64,000 bases of DNA from Halopiger aswanensis (GCF_003610195.1 NZ_RAPO01000001.1:868001-932000); one strand, 5' to 3'; positions 42,240 through 51,615 are shown, numbered from the stretch's first letter. Notes: generated by a model not told the origin, from the sequence alone. Made by a program: numbers and translations.

Positions 42240-43451
42240 ATGGAACGCTACCCGCAGTCGTCTCGCCGCGCCTACGCGCTCGTCGTCGCCGGGACGATGA
42301 GCTACCTCCTGCTCATGTTCGTCTGGTTCTCGCTGCCGGCGTACCTCTCGACGATCATCGACGACGTCGGATTGACGGGAACCCAAGCCGGCGTGCTGAC
42401 CGGGGCGGTGCCGCTGACCTACATCCCGCTCGCGCTGGCCACCGGGCTCGCGGTCGATCGAATCGGCCCCGGACGGATCCTCGGGGCTGGGGTGTTAGTC
42501 TACGGGACGGGACAGATCGGCCGGAGCGTCGCGCCCGACTTTCCCTCGCTGCTTTCCTGTACGATCCTGATCGGCGTCGGCGCGACGACGATCACCTTCG
42601 GCCTTCCGAAACTCGTCTCCATCCTGTTTCCGCCCGCCGAGACCGGCCGTCCGTCGGCGATCTACCTCGTCGGCGCATCGTCCGGCTCCGCGCTCGTCTT
42701 CGGCGTCGGACGCCCGATCCTCGGCCCGGCGCTCGGCGGCTGGCGACCGCTGTTTTTCTGGAGCGGCCTCGTCGCGATCGGCTACGGACTCGCCTGGCTC
42801 GCTCTCGTCCGTCGGACTCGGCTGGACGACACCGCAGCCGACGAATCCTTCGCCCTCGAGTCGATCACCACCGACCTCCGGCTGGTGCTTACCCACCGCG
42901 AACTGCAACTGGTCGTCGTGATCGGGACGATGTACCTGCTGCTCAACCACGGCATGCAGGGGTGGCTCCCGACGATCCTCGAGTCGCGCGGTCTCTCAGC
43001 GGGTCTGGCGGGCCGGGCGACGAGCCTCCTCATCGGCGCCTACGTCGTCGGCATCCTCTCGGTTCCCGAACTCGCCGACCGGTTCGGAACGCGTCGGCTC
43101 GCGCTGACGGGCTGCGGCGCCCTCGCCTGTCTCGGCGTCACGGGCGTGATCGTCGGCGGGACGAGCGCGCTGGCGGTCGCCGGGATCGTCGCGACCGGCG
43201 TCGGCACCGGCGGCGTCTCGCCGCTCGTCCGCGCGATTCCGCCAGATCTCGACGGAATCGGGCCGCGACTGACCGGCACCGCGGTGAGCTTCATCTTCGC
43301 CGTCGGCGAGATCGGCGGCTTCTTCGGGCCGGTGCTGATCGGCTTCCTGCGGGACGCGACGGGATCGTTCGGACCCGGACTCGCGATCCTCGCAGCCGGT
43401 GCGCTCGTGGTCGTGCTGGCCGGGACTGCGCTGCGGGCGCTCGATTCGTAG
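42240..43451 (+). CDS. Major facilitator superfamily transporter
   Basis: 403 residues with 12 predicted helices in two six-helix halves. The MFS motif between helices 2 and 3 appears as GLAVDRIGPGRILG, and the second-half counterpart as ELADRFGTRRLAL. The overall organisation and helix content resemble the CynX/NimT or nitrate/oxalate porters. The substrate cannot be inferred. Neighbours (oxidase, amidohydrolase) give no link. Confidence 0.85.
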   Translation: MERYPQSSRRAYALVVAGTMSYLLLMFVWFSLPAYLSTIIDDVGLTGTQAGVLTGAVPLTYIPLALATGLAVDRIGPGRILGAGVLVYGTGQIGRSVAPDFPSLLSCTILIGVGATTITFGLPKLVSILFPPAETGRPSAIYLVGASSGSALVFGVGRPILGPALGGWRPLFFWSGLVAIGYGLAWLALVRRTRLDDTAADESFALESITTDLRLVLTHRELQLVVVIGTMYLLLNHGMQGWLPTILESRGLSAGLAGRATSLLIGAYVVGILSVPELADRFGTRRLALTGCGALACLGVTGVIVGGTSALAVAGIVATGVGTGGVSPLVRAIPPDLDGIGPRLTGTAVSFIFAVGEIGGFFGPVLIGFLRDATGSFGPGLAILAAGALVVVLAGTALRALDS

Positions 43452-43628
43452 GCGGATCGACGTGAAACACCGCGGCTCGACGCGCCGGCAGTCGGTGACT
43501 CGAGGGCCCATCCGACCCCCGTCGTTCAGAGTTAAAACGCCGGTCGGCCTCGGCGCTCGAGTCCGGGTCCGAGCCCACGTCTGGTCCGACCCCGAACCGT
43601 TGAAGGGACTGCCCGCGAACACTCGCGT

Positions 43629-44666
43629 ATGGCGACGGAGTACACGGGGACGATCCTCCGCGGCAGCGAGTTCGAGCCCGTCGAGGGCCGACTGGTCGTC
43701 GACGAGGACGGTCGTATCGAGGCTATCGAGGAGGCGTCGGTCGACGGCGCCGACATCATCCTCCCGGCCTTTATCAACGCCCACACCCACATCGGGGATT
43801 CGATCGCGAAGGAGGCCGGTCGTGGGCTCTCCCTCGAGGAACTCGTCGCGCCGCCGGACGGGCTCAAGCACCGCCTGCTGCGGGACGCCGATCGCGAGGA
43901 ACTGGTCTCCGCGATGCGGACCTCGCTGCGGTTCATGCAACGGAGCGGGACGGCGGCCTGTCTGGACTTCCGCGAGGGCGACGTCGAGGGCGTCGAGATG
44001 CTCGAAGAGGCCCAAGACGGCCTCCCGATCGACGCGCTGTCGCTCGCCCGCGGCTCGGTCGAGGCGATGGAAGCGGGCGACGGGTTCGGCGCCAGCGGCG
44101 CGAACGACGCGAACTTCGACGAGGAGCGCGCCGCCACCCGCGAGGCCGGCAAACCCTTCGGCATCCACGCCGGCGAGGTCGACGAGAGCGACATCAACCC
44201 CGCGCTGGACCTCGATCCGGACTTCCTCGTCCACATGGTCCACCCGCAGCCGGTCCACCTCGAGCGCATCGAGGACAACCCGGTGCCGATCGTCGTCTGT
44301 CCGCGCTCGAACCTCGTCACGAACGTCGGGCTCTCCCCCTATTCGGAACTCAACGAGCGCACGACGCTGGCGCTCGGGACGGACAACGTGATGCTCAACT
44401 CGCCGTCGATGTTCCGGGAGATGGAGTTCCTCGCGAAACTCTCCGATCTGACGGCCGACGAAATCCTGCGGATGGCCACCGTCAACGGCGCCGAAATCGC
44501 CGGCCTCGACTACGGCGTACTCGAGCCCGGGAAGGAGGCCCGCCTGCTGGTGCTGGACGGCGACACGAACAACCTCGCGGGGGCGCGCGACCCCGTCCGG
44601 GCGGTCGTCCGCCGGGCCGGCGTCGACGACGTGAAAGAAACCGTGCTCGAGCCCGAATCGGCGTAG
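43629..44666 (+). CDS. Amidohydrolase family protein
   Basis: 345 residues with a TIM-barrel metal site: NAHTHIGD (first two His ligands), the later His in PFGIHAGEVDES and in HMVHPQPVHLERI, and the Asp in LGTDNVMLNSP. The N-terminal and C-terminal beta-sandwich strands (GRLVVDEDGRIEAI; KEARLLVLDG) are also present. This is the cytosine/chlorohydrolase-like subfamily, which deaminates purines, pyrimidines, SAH or related compounds. The precise substrate is unknown. Confidence 0.85.
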   Translation: MATEYTGTILRGSEFEPVEGRLVVDEDGRIEAIEEASVDGADIILPAFINAHTHIGDSIAKEAGRGLSLEELVAPPDGLKHRLLRDADREELVSAMRTSLRFMQRSGTAACLDFREGDVEGVEMLEEAQDGLPIDALSLARGSVEAMEAGDGFGASGANDANFDEERAATREAGKPFGIHAGEVDESDINPALDLDPDFLVHMVHPQPVHLERIEDNPVPIVVCPRSNLVTNVGLSPYSELNERTTLALGTDNVMLNSPSMFREMEFLAKLSDLTADEILRMATVNGAEIAGLDYGVLEPGKEARLLVLDGDTNNLAGARDPVRAVVRRAGVDDVKETVLEPESA

Positions 44667-44745
44667 GGTTGTTCGACGATCCGATTGAGCGCCCTCGGAT
44701 AGCGAAGTCACAGTACCTATCCGACAGAGATGTTACTTTCCCATC

Positions 44746-45432
44746 ATGACGCAGGAGTTGGGTCCTCGCGCCCGAGCGCTGGCACTGCCCTACTACGCGG
44801 ACGCCCTCCCGGCGCACGATCGGTTCCACGCCGCACGCGTTCACAACGTGGCACTGGGACTGGCGGACGAGTGCGAGCAGTCCATCGACCGAGCGGTACT
44901 CGCCGCCGCCGCATGGTTCCACGACGTCGGCCGGCCGCTCGAACGAACCGGCGAGATCGACGACCACGCCGCGTGGGGCGCTACGGAGGCGAAAGCGCTG
45001 CTCGAGCGCGAGGTCGAAGACGTCTCGGCCGACCGGATCGCGGCCGTCGAACGCTGTATCCGCGCCCACAGTATCCGACCGTCCTCCCCGGAGCCGGAGA
45101 CGCTCGAGGCGAAACTGCTCTTCGACGCGGATAAACTGGACGCCGTCGGCGCACGCGGCATCGTTCGACTCGCCTGTATCGTCGGCGAGCGATCGGGCCG
45201 AACGGGCGACGCGTACGCGGTGATCGACGATGTCGACGCCGCAGCGACCGCAGTGGTCGACGCGGAGCCGTCGGGGCAACCCGATGTTACTCTCCTCCAG
45301 GAGTGGGCGCGAGAGCGGCTGGACGCGCTATACACGTCGCCCGCTCGCCACGTCGGTGAGTCACGGTGGCAGTTCGTAGAGCAGTTCTTCGTACAGTTCC
45401 AGCGCGAACTCGAGGGGGACCCGACCCGGTAA
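44746..45432 (+). CDS. HD-domain phosphohydrolase
   Basis: 228 residues. The HD domain is at the N-terminal half: HDRFHAARVHNVAL (first His), AAAWFHDVGRPLE (the HD pair) and a following segment with IRAHSIRPSS and LFDADKLDAVG, the pattern of YedJ-type proteins. A metal-dependent phosphohydrolase on nucleotides is expected. It stands 50 bases ahead of the DNPH1-like gene on the same strand, suggesting a shared nucleotide-related role. Confidence 0.88.
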   Translation: MTQELGPRARALALPYYADALPAHDRFHAARVHNVALGLADECEQSIDRAVLAAAAWFHDVGRPLERTGEIDDHAAWGATEAKALLEREVEDVSADRIAAVERCIRAHSIRPSSPEPETLEAKLLFDADKLDAVGARGIVRLACIVGERSGRTGDAYAVIDDVDAAATAVVDAEPSGQPDVTLLQEWARERLDALYTSPARHVGESRWQFVEQFFVQFQRELEGDPTR

Positions 45433-45484
45433 TTCGGAAGTCGAGAAAGTCACAGTAATACCGCTCGAGTCCGGACGCCAGCCT

Positions 45485-45907
45485 ATGGATATCTTCTTCA
45501 GCGGCTCCATCCGCGGCGGCCGCGACGACGTCGACCTGTACGCCGACCTCATCGACCTCCTCGAGCGCCACGGGACGGTCCTCACCGAACACGTCGGCAC
45601 CGAGGACGTCGAGGAGAAGGAGGCGGAAGCGGGGCTCACCGACGGCGACATCCACGATCAGGACGTCGCCTGGCTCCGGCAGGCCGACGCCGTCGTCGCC
45701 GAGGTCACCACGCCGAGCCTCGGCGTCGGCTACGAGGTCGGCCGCGCGGTCGCGTGGGAAAAACCCGTACTCTGCCTCTACCGACCGGACGCGGAGCACG
45801 AGCTGTCCGCGATGATTCGCGGAAACGACGCCGTCGAACTCGTCGAGTACCAGCGGCCGGACGACGTGGGGGACGCGCTCGAGGCGTTCCTGACGTCGTA
45901 TCAGTAA
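45485..45907 (+). CDS. DNPH1-like 2'-deoxynucleoside 5'-monophosphate N-glycosidase
   Basis: 140 residues close in pattern to vertebrate DNPH1/Rcl. It opens FFSGSIRGGRDDVDLYADLID, continues GTVLTEHVGTED and IHDQDVAWLRQADAVVAEVTTPSLGVGYEVGRAVAWEKPVLCLYRP, and ends with LSAMIRGND. The catalytic Glu is in GVGYEVGRA. It would hydrolyse the N-glycosidic bond of deoxynucleotides, a sanitation reaction. The nucleoside 2-deoxyribosyltransferase fold is the wider family, but the length and SIRGGR/SAMIRG motifs favour DNPH1. Confidence 0.88.
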   Translation: MDIFFSGSIRGGRDDVDLYADLIDLLERHGTVLTEHVGTEDVEEKEAEAGLTDGDIHDQDVAWLRQADAVVAEVTTPSLGVGYEVGRAVAWEKPVLCLYRPDAEHELSAMIRGNDAVELVEYQRPDDVGDALEAFLTSYQ

Positions 45908-46018
45908 CTTGGACCACGGGGTCGCGCTACGCGCCCTCGCTCCTGTCACACCGAGAGACGTTCCGTCCGCGCCACGACAACGTTATTATAGATGGAGTGT
46001 GAATCGTTATCATATTCC

Positions 46019-46495
46019 ATGTACGATTGCATTCTCGTTCCGACCGACGGATCGCCGGAGGTCGAACGCGCCCTCGAGTACGCGTTCGATCTCGCGCGAG
46101 CCCACGACGCGACGATCCGGGCGGTCTACGTCGTCAACGCGGCCGGCTACGGGGGGCTGCCGATGGAGACCGCGTGGGAGGGGATCAGCGACGCGCTCCG
46201 CGAGGAGGGCCGGTCGGCCGTCGAGCGCGTCGAGGAACTCGCACCCGAGGATATCGACGTGGAAACGAAGGTTCTCGAGGGATCGCCCAGCCGCGTCATC
46301 GTCCAGGAGGCCTCGCCGGGCGAGTGCGACCTCGTCGTGATGGGTACCCACGGCCGCGGCGGCATCGACCGACTGCTGCTGGGCAGCGTCACCGAGCGGG
46401 TCGTCCGGCGCTGTGACGTCCCGGTACTGACGGTGCAGGTCGATCCCGACGCCCCGAAGGAGGCCGAAGGGGAGCCACAGGTCGCCGTCGAGTAA
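46019..46495 (+). CDS. Universal stress protein (UspA family)
   Basis: 158 residues starting MYDCILVPTDGSPEVERALEYAFDLA and carrying VVMGTHGRGGIDRLLLGSVTERVVRRCDVPVLTV, the ATP-binding loop of Usp proteins. A TTATTATAG box (45983-45991) fits a start site near 46013, with a leader of about six bases. The start at 46019 is therefore preferred over the frame's earlier entry. Monocistronic. The function of Usp proteins in halophiles is unclear. Confidence 0.92.
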   Translation: MYDCILVPTDGSPEVERALEYAFDLARAHDATIRAVYVVNAAGYGGLPMETAWEGISDALREEGRSAVERVEELAPEDIDVETKVLEGSPSRVIVQEASPGECDLVVMGTHGRGGIDRLLLGSVTERVVRRCDVPVLTVQVDPDAPKEAEGEPQVAVE

Positions 46496-46609
46496 CCGGA
46501 TTCAGGGCGGGCCGCTGGCTGCTGGAACCGGGTCGGAACGAGAATCACCGTGTTTCTTGCAAATGATCGTGTGTACAGCTAGACTAAAAGACGAACTGGA
46601 CGGGACCGC

Positions 46610-46819
46610 CTACAACTTGAACGCTATTTCCTCGACGGCAACAACCAATCGATGAAACAGATGTAGGAGATAGACGGCACTCCCGATACCAACCGCAACG
46701 AACACTCCGAGGAGGATATTCGCTGTTATGAAAGCGTAGGCGAGAATCCCGACCAGGATAATAGCGACTCCAGCACCGACTCCAGCGGGGAGTTCCCGCC
46801 GTGGCGGACTATGTGACAT
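46610..46819 (-). CDS. Small membrane protein
   Basis: 69 residues with two transmembrane helices (GVGAGVAIILVGILAYAFITA and ILLGVFVAVGIGSAVYLLHLF) and a C-terminal amphipathic segment (HRLVVAVEEIAFKL). No motif is recognised. It lies in a short AT-richer gap between a Usp and birA and has no evident operon partner. Confidence 0.6.
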   Translation of the reverse strand: MSHSPPRRELPAGVGAGVAIILVGILAYAFITANILLGVFVAVGIGSAVYLLHLFHRLVVAVEEIAFKL

Positions 46820-46899
46820 ATTACAAACCTAATACAGACTCCAGTTGAAATTTTTGTTTTGACACCCCTGTGAGCAAAGAAACCGGCCATCGACTACGA

Positions 46900-47841
46900 T
46901 TAGACCGGTCGCAAGTGTTCGCAGTCGCCCGCCGAGACCGTCACTCGCTCGCCGTCGTCCGTCTCGAGCACGAGCGCGCCCGTTTCAGTAATATCGACGG
47001 CGTCGCCGACGACCTCGCCGGACGGCCGATCGACCCGCACGCGCTGGCCGAGCGTCAGCGCGAGGTCGCGCCAGGCGGGGACGACCGACTCGAGATCGGT
47101 TCGGAGGTTGTCGAACTCCTCGAGCAGCCGCTGGACGAACCGGCGGCGATCGACGTCGCCTGCTTCCTCGCGAATGCTGGTCGCGCCTTCCGGTAAGGCG
47201 TCGACGTCGATGTTCGCGTTGATGCCGGGCCCGACGACGATCCACTCGACGCGGTCCGTTTCGCCCTCCATCTCCGTTAGGATCCCCGAGAGTTTGCGGT
47301 AGTCGCCCTCCTCGCCGACGGGGACGACCACGTCGTTGGGCCACTTGATCCGGGCGTCGACGCCCGCCTCGCGGGCCGCCGTCGCGGTCGCCACCGAGAT
47401 CGCAAGCGTATACAGCGGCGCCCGCGACGGCGCGATCGCCGGCCGGTCGACGACGCTCAGCCAGACCCCGCCGGACGGCGCCGCCCACTCGCGCTCGAGG
47501 CGGCCGCGGCCGCCCGTTTGCTCGTCCGCGAGGACGACGACGTCTTCGGCGCCGTCGACGGCCAGTTCCCGCGCGCGGCTGTTCGTACTCCCGATCGCGT
47601 CGTGATATTCGACGGAAAACGGCGCCTCGAGCCCGTACTCGACTGCCTCGCCGCCGAACTCGGGCACTCCCACGAGTTCGTAGCCCGCAGGGCCGCTGTC
47701 GATATCGAAGCCGGCGTCCCGTAGCTCGTCGACGTGCTTCCAGACGGCCGCCCGCGAGACCTCGAGCGACTCGGCCAGGTCGGGTCCCGAGACCGGACCG
47801 TCCGCGATCGCCTCGAGAATGGCTCGTCGCGTCTCGTTCAT
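46900..47841 (-). CDS. birA: Biotin--protein ligase / biotin operon repressor type BirA
   Basis: 313 residues. An N-terminal winged helix (residues 1-60: RRAILEAIADGPVSGPDLAESLEVSRAAVWKHVDELRD) precedes the catalytic ligase. It contains the biotinyl-AMP loop TGGRGRLEREW, the catalytic Lys of IKWPNDVVV, the motif WIVVGPGINAN, and a C-terminal SH3-like domain (LGQRVRVDRPSGEVVGDAVD). It biotinylates carboxylases and, with its HTH, may repress biotin genes. The start at 47841 follows from the family N-terminus. Confidence 0.93.
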   Translation of the reverse strand: MNETRRAILEAIADGPVSGPDLAESLEVSRAAVWKHVDELRDAGFDIDSGPAGYELVGVPEFGGEAVEYGLEAPFSVEYHDAIGSTNSRARELAVDGAEDVVVLADEQTGGRGRLEREWAAPSGGVWLSVVDRPAIAPSRAPLYTLAISVATATAAREAGVDARIKWPNDVVVPVGEEGDYRKLSGILTEMEGETDRVEWIVVGPGINANIDVDALPEGATSIREEAGDVDRRRFVQRLLEEFDNLRTDLESVVPAWRDLALTLGQRVRVDRPSGEVVGDAVDITETGALVLETDDGERVTVSAGDCEHLRPV

Positions 47842-48013
47842 AGGGGTGGGAGGGGAGCGCGTGTACTTCAATCGGCGGGGTTGCTGGCGGTCACGAGAGC
47901 GACTTCCATTCCGGACGACTGGTCCGTCAACTGGCCGGTCTATAGGCTTTTACGGATGCTCGTCGGAGCCCCGAACTGGGGGGAGACGCGGACCGGTGGC
48001 AGGTGACACAATC

Positions 48014-48184
48014 ATGAAACTCGGCACGATCTGTACGACCTGCGGGGAACGCATCGAAACGGACCAAGTGACCGTCTGCGAGACGTGCGGCAGGGGAATC
48101 CACGACCGGTGTCGCGAGTACGAGACGACGTTCGAGTGCCGCAGGTGCGGCGACGAACAGTGGATCGGCGCGGTCGAATTCTGA
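48014..48184 (+). CDS. Small zinc-finger protein (RING/PHD-like, 56 residues)
   Basis: A short gene, MKLGTICTTCGERIETDQVT onward. Cysteines at 7, 10, 22, 25, 33, 42 and 45 plus His30 make a C4HC3-type pattern that could fold as a cross-brace (RING/PHD) zinc finger. The sequence ends GDEQWIGAVEF. It lies between birA and tyrS, which run on the other strand. A TTTTAC element near 47949 is a possible promoter. I know of no characterised homologue. Confidence 0.7.
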   Translation: MKLGTICTTCGERIETDQVTVCETCGRGIHDRCREYETTFECRRCGDEQWIGAVEF

Positions 48185-48190
48185 CGTCGG

Positions 48191-49192
48191 TTATTCTTCC
48201 GCTCGCAGTTCGCGCAGCTTCTCCCGACCCGGCGCGATCAGTTCGTCGAGATAGGTCGCGAGCGTGCCTTTGGCGTCCGCGGGGTGAAGCTCGCCGGACT
48301 CGAGATCCTCGGCGAGGCTCTCGTACGCCTCGTAGGTCAGGTCCCCGCCGTACTTCTCGGGGCGCTCGACCGTAATCTCCTCGAAGCGCGGAAAGACGTG
48401 GTACTCGAAGAGTTCGAGGACGGGGTTCTTGCGCTCGTTGCCGTCCTCGTCCGGCTCCGGATCGCGGGTCGGGGGACAGTAGGCGGAGTTGACCTTCTCC
48501 TCGAGCTCTTCGGTCGAGTCCTCCATCGAGATGGTAACGCCCTCGCTCGAGGACATCTTCCCCTCGCCGCTGGTGAGGTCGGCGACGATGGGCGTGTGCA
48601 GCGCCGGCCGGACGTCGTAGCCCAGTTCGGGGAGTTCCTCGCGGGCGAGCATGTGGACCTTGCGCTGGTCTAAGCCGCCGACGGCCAGATCCAGATCGAG
48701 GTACTCGATGTCAAGCGTCTGCATCAGCGGGTAGACGACGTGGCTCACCTTCGCGGTCTCGCCGCCCTGAATCTCGGCCATCGCGCGCTGGGCGCGGTTG
48801 AGCGTCGTCGAGACCTCGAGTTCGTGCAGGTCGAGCACGTACTCCTCGTCGAGCTGGAACTCCGAGCCGTAGACGAACTCCGTCTGGTCCTCCTCGAGCC
48901 CGTAGGCGATGAACTGAGCCTTCATCTGCTCGGCGGTCTCCCGAATCTCCTCGAACGTGCCCTTGTCGTTCAAGTATGCGTGGACGTCCGCGAGCAGGAC
49001 GACGACCTCCATGCCGGCCTCCTGGAGGTCGATGAGCTTGTTCGCCGTCAGCAGGTGCCCCAGGTGGAGCACGCCGGAGGGCTCGTAGCCGACGTAGGCG
49101 CGCTTGCCCTCTGGGTCCTCGGCGAGTTCGCGCACCTCCTCGTCGGTCACGACCTCCTCGGCGTTGCGGGTGATCAGGTCGTATGCATCCAT
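48191..49192 (-). CDS. tyrS: Tyrosyl-tRNA synthetase
   Basis: 333 residues, the short archaeal/eukaryotic form. Class I signature HIGH appears as VLHLGHLLTANK and KMSKS as GKMSSSEG. The tyrosine pocket shows AYVGYEPSG near the N-terminus and SHVVYPLMQTLDIEYLDLDLAVGGLDQRK. The C-terminal anticodon-recognition helices follow. It charges tRNA-Tyr. Six bases separate its stop from the convergent zinc-finger gene. Confidence 0.96.
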   Translation of the reverse strand: MDAYDLITRNAEEVVTDEEVRELAEDPEGKRAYVGYEPSGVLHLGHLLTANKLIDLQEAGMEVVVLLADVHAYLNDKGTFEEIRETAEQMKAQFIAYGLEEDQTEFVYGSEFQLDEEYVLDLHELEVSTTLNRAQRAMAEIQGGETAKVSHVVYPLMQTLDIEYLDLDLAVGGLDQRKVHMLAREELPELGYDVRPALHTPIVADLTSGEGKMSSSEGVTISMEDSTEELEEKVNSAYCPPTRDPEPDEDGNERKNPVLELFEYHVFPRFEEITVERPEKYGGDLTYEAYESLAEDLESGELHPADAKGTLATYLDELIAPGREKLRELRAEE

Positions 49193-49280
49193 TGCTGTTT
49201 GACTGGAATCAGCGGACGGATTTATGACTTCTTGAACGACGGTAGTATACTGGACGGTCTCACACTCGCGCCGGCCGATC

Positions 49281-49475
49281 TCAGAACGGCGTCAGCGAGT
49301 CGACCCGGTCGCGGGCCGTCCCCGCGAGGTAGCCGGTCGCAGCCCCGACGCCGGCGCCGACCGCGCCGCCGGCCGGGCCAGCGAGGCCGCCGACCTTGCC
49401 GCCGACTTTCGCTCCCTTGGCCGCTCCTTTCGATGCGTGCTCCGATCGCAGACACGGTGGCTCGAGCGATGGCAT
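49281..49475 (-). CDS. Glycine-zipper small membrane protein
   Basis: 64 residues starting MPSLEPPCLRSEHASKGAAK. The centre is a run of GxxxG spacings (GAKVGGKVGGLAGPAGGAVGAGVGAATGYLAG) typical of glycine-zipper segments that insert into membranes. It ends TARDRVDSLTPF. A CATATTC-type TATA element near 49496-49507 fits a leaderless start at 49475. A function is not inferable. It is divergent from the gene at 49590. Confidence 0.55.
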   Translation of the reverse strand: MPSLEPPCLRSEHASKGAAKGAKVGGKVGGLAGPAGGAVGAGVGAATGYLAGTARDRVDSLTPF

Positions 49476-49589
49476 CGTCGGTTCGTTCAATCCGAATATG
49501 AATAACTGTTGTCACTGGCGCCGGTATCGATGTCGGCGCGTGACTGCCTGCCGAAGGCTCATTTGAACCTCTCGCGTAGCGACCGATCG

Positions 49590-50234
49590 ATGCTCGACTC
49601 GGAGGACCTGATCAACGCCGTCCGTCGGAGCCTCCTCCCGCAGCTCCACTACCTCCTTCGGGGCTCCTTCGGCGGCTACGCCGTCAGCCACACCACCGCC
49701 GAGGAGTACGCGCTGACCGCCCACTGTCAGGAGCAGCGCCTCGAGGAAATCCTCGACGAGATCGGCTTTTCACGTAATCCGATCGCCTCCCTGAAGGTCC
49801 GAGTCGACGGCAATACCTCCGAAGGGTCGTGGGTGTGGCGGCCGTCGCCGCTGGCCGACGGCCAGTTGCACATCGTGCTCCACGCGCTCGAGGACGGGAC
49901 CGGCGTGGACGTCTACGCCCACTGGGAGTACTCCTGGATCCGCCACCCCTACAAACACTACATCGCTCGCGGGTACGACGCCGAAATCGGCGTCCAACTG
50001 GCCCGCCGCTGGCTCACCAGCTACGGCCGCGACGAACTCGCCGGCACCGAAGTCCCCTACGAGATCGACAGTTCGTTCTCCCGGCGCGCGAGCGAAGCCC
50101 TCTCGCTGTCGTACTACCGGCTCGAGGACGTGATCGCAACGGTCGAGGACCGAGTGCCCCTACTCGAGGACGTCTCGCTCGAAATCGACCGAACTGGGAA
50201 CGACGATCTCTCCGCTTCGATCGTCGAGCGGTGA
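49590..50234 (+). CDS. Conserved haloarchaeal protein, unknown function
   Basis: 214 residues, soluble, no transmembrane segment. It shows a helical N-terminus (LINAVRRSLLPQLHYLL), a beta-rich middle (SLKVRVDGNTSEGSWVWRPSPL; QLHIVLHALEDGTGVDVYAHWEYSWI) and an acidic C-terminus. The single-copy look and lack of Cys argue for an enzyme or binding protein of unknown kind. The ATG at 49590 is chosen because the first 27 codons of the frame are not protein-like. Confidence 0.65.
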   Translation: MLDSEDLINAVRRSLLPQLHYLLRGSFGGYAVSHTTAEEYALTAHCQEQRLEEILDEIGFSRNPIASLKVRVDGNTSEGSWVWRPSPLADGQLHIVLHALEDGTGVDVYAHWEYSWIRHPYKHYIARGYDAEIGVQLARRWLTSYGRDELAGTEVPYEIDSSFSRRASEALSLSYYRLEDVIATVEDRVPLLEDVSLEIDRTGNDDLSASIVER

Positions 50235-50487
50235 GAAACGACGGACGAGAATTCGGCTCGAGCAAGGCCGATAGCTGCCATTCCGGTAATACCACCGTCA
50301 CCAACTTACATTCGATACGAAGTGACGGGAAGTAGCTCGGCGAGTCATCACCGCAGACCGATTCGTGATATCGATAATCGGTTTATTAACGGTCGATAAT
50401 ATCACAATCTGTCCGAGGAGCGGGTGCTTCGATCCGTCCCCCGCGGATCCGCAGGCTTACGGCCGTCGTACGCCAACGCCCTCCCGA

Positions 50488-51486
50488 ATGGATCTCGTGG
50501 AGAAGTACCAGTCGTTCCTCGTCTTCGCCGCGATCCTCGGCGGACTTGCAGTCGGTCAACTCCCCGGCGTTCCCGCCGTCGCGGACGCCCTGCTCCTCCC
50601 GATCCTGATGGTGATGCTGTTCGCCGCATTCACCGCGATTCCGCTCTCGCAGTTGCGCGCGGCGTTCGGCAACCGGCGCGTCGTCGGCTCGAGCCTGCTG
50701 GTCAACTTCGTCTGGAACCCGCTGGTGGCGCTTGGCCTCGGCGCGGTCTTCCTCCGTGATCATCCCGCGCTCTGGGTCGGCCTACTTATGCTGCTGGTCA
50801 CGCCCTGTACCGACTGGTACCTGATTTTCACCGACATCGCGGACGGGAACGTGCCGCTGGCGACCTCGTTGTTGCCGTACAACCTCGTGCTCCAACTGAT
50901 CCTCCTGCCGGTCTACCTCTACGCGTTCGCGGGCGAACTCGTCGAGCTCCCGCTCGGCGTGTTACTCGAGAGCGTCGCGCTCGTGCTGGTCGTGCCGCTC
51001 GCGCTGGCGGGTGGCGTGCGGTGGGTGCTGTTCCGGCGGCGGAGCAAAGAGTGGTTCCGACAACGCGTCCTTCCGAAGCTGAGTCCGCTGCAGATCGCCA
51101 GCCTCTGTTTCGCTATCGGCGCGATGTTCGCCTCGCAGGGCGAGGTCGTCCTCGAGCGCCCGGAACTGCTCGCGCTGCTCGCGGTCCCCGTGATCGGCTT
51201 CTACGCGATCAACCTCGCCGTCGGGTTCGGCGTCGGCCGCCTCCTGTCGTTCTCCTACGACGAGCTGGTCTGTTTCAACAATACGATCCTCTCGCGGAAC
51301 TCGCCGACCGCATTGGCTATCGCGGTCGTCGCCTTCCCGGACGAGCCGTTGATCCCGCTGGCCCTAGTCATCGGTCCGCTGCTTGAGCTGCCGCTGTTAG
51401 GCGTGATCGCACAGATCCACATAGCCGTCAGGAACCGCGACTGGTGGCCGCTCGAGCCGTCGACCCTACTCGAGCGATACTCGTAG
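50488..51486 (+). CDS. Acr3/ArsB-type arsenite carrier (BASS superfamily)
   Basis: 332 residues, about ten transmembrane helices. Conserved features include LLLVTPCTDWYLIFTDIADG with the Cys expected of Acr3-type carriers, LPYNLVLQLILLPVYLYAF, and FNNTILSRNSPTALAIAVVAFP near the C-terminus. Bile-acid:sodium and Acr3 carriers share this fold. The Cys and the spacing favour arsenite/antimonite export, without proof. No arsR, arsA or arsC gene is adjacent. Confidence 0.75.
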   Translation: MDLVEKYQSFLVFAAILGGLAVGQLPGVPAVADALLLPILMVMLFAAFTAIPLSQLRAAFGNRRVVGSSLLVNFVWNPLVALGLGAVFLRDHPALWVGLLMLLVTPCTDWYLIFTDIADGNVPLATSLLPYNLVLQLILLPVYLYAFAGELVELPLGVLLESVALVLVVPLALAGGVRWVLFRRRSKEWFRQRVLPKLSPLQIASLCFAIGAMFASQGEVVLERPELLALLAVPVIGFYAINLAVGFGVGRLLSFSYDELVCFNNTILSRNSPTALAIAVVAFPDEPLIPLALVIGPLLELPLLGVIAQIHIAVRNRDWWPLEPSTLLERYS

Positions 51487-51615
51487 TTGTCACAGTCTTT
51501 GCATTTGCGGAACAAAGTGCGAACTGGGCTCGTTTCGATCCGAACTTGTCGGCGATATTACCCCCGAGACGGTAGTTCAGCAATCATAACTGGCTGGCGC
51601 TGTTCTCGACGAGCG

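Noticed and set aside
47819-48013. N-terminal extension of the 56-residue zinc-finger gene
   Set aside because: The frame is open but overlaps the birA start and its promoter, and it has no protein-like features before the ATG at 48014.
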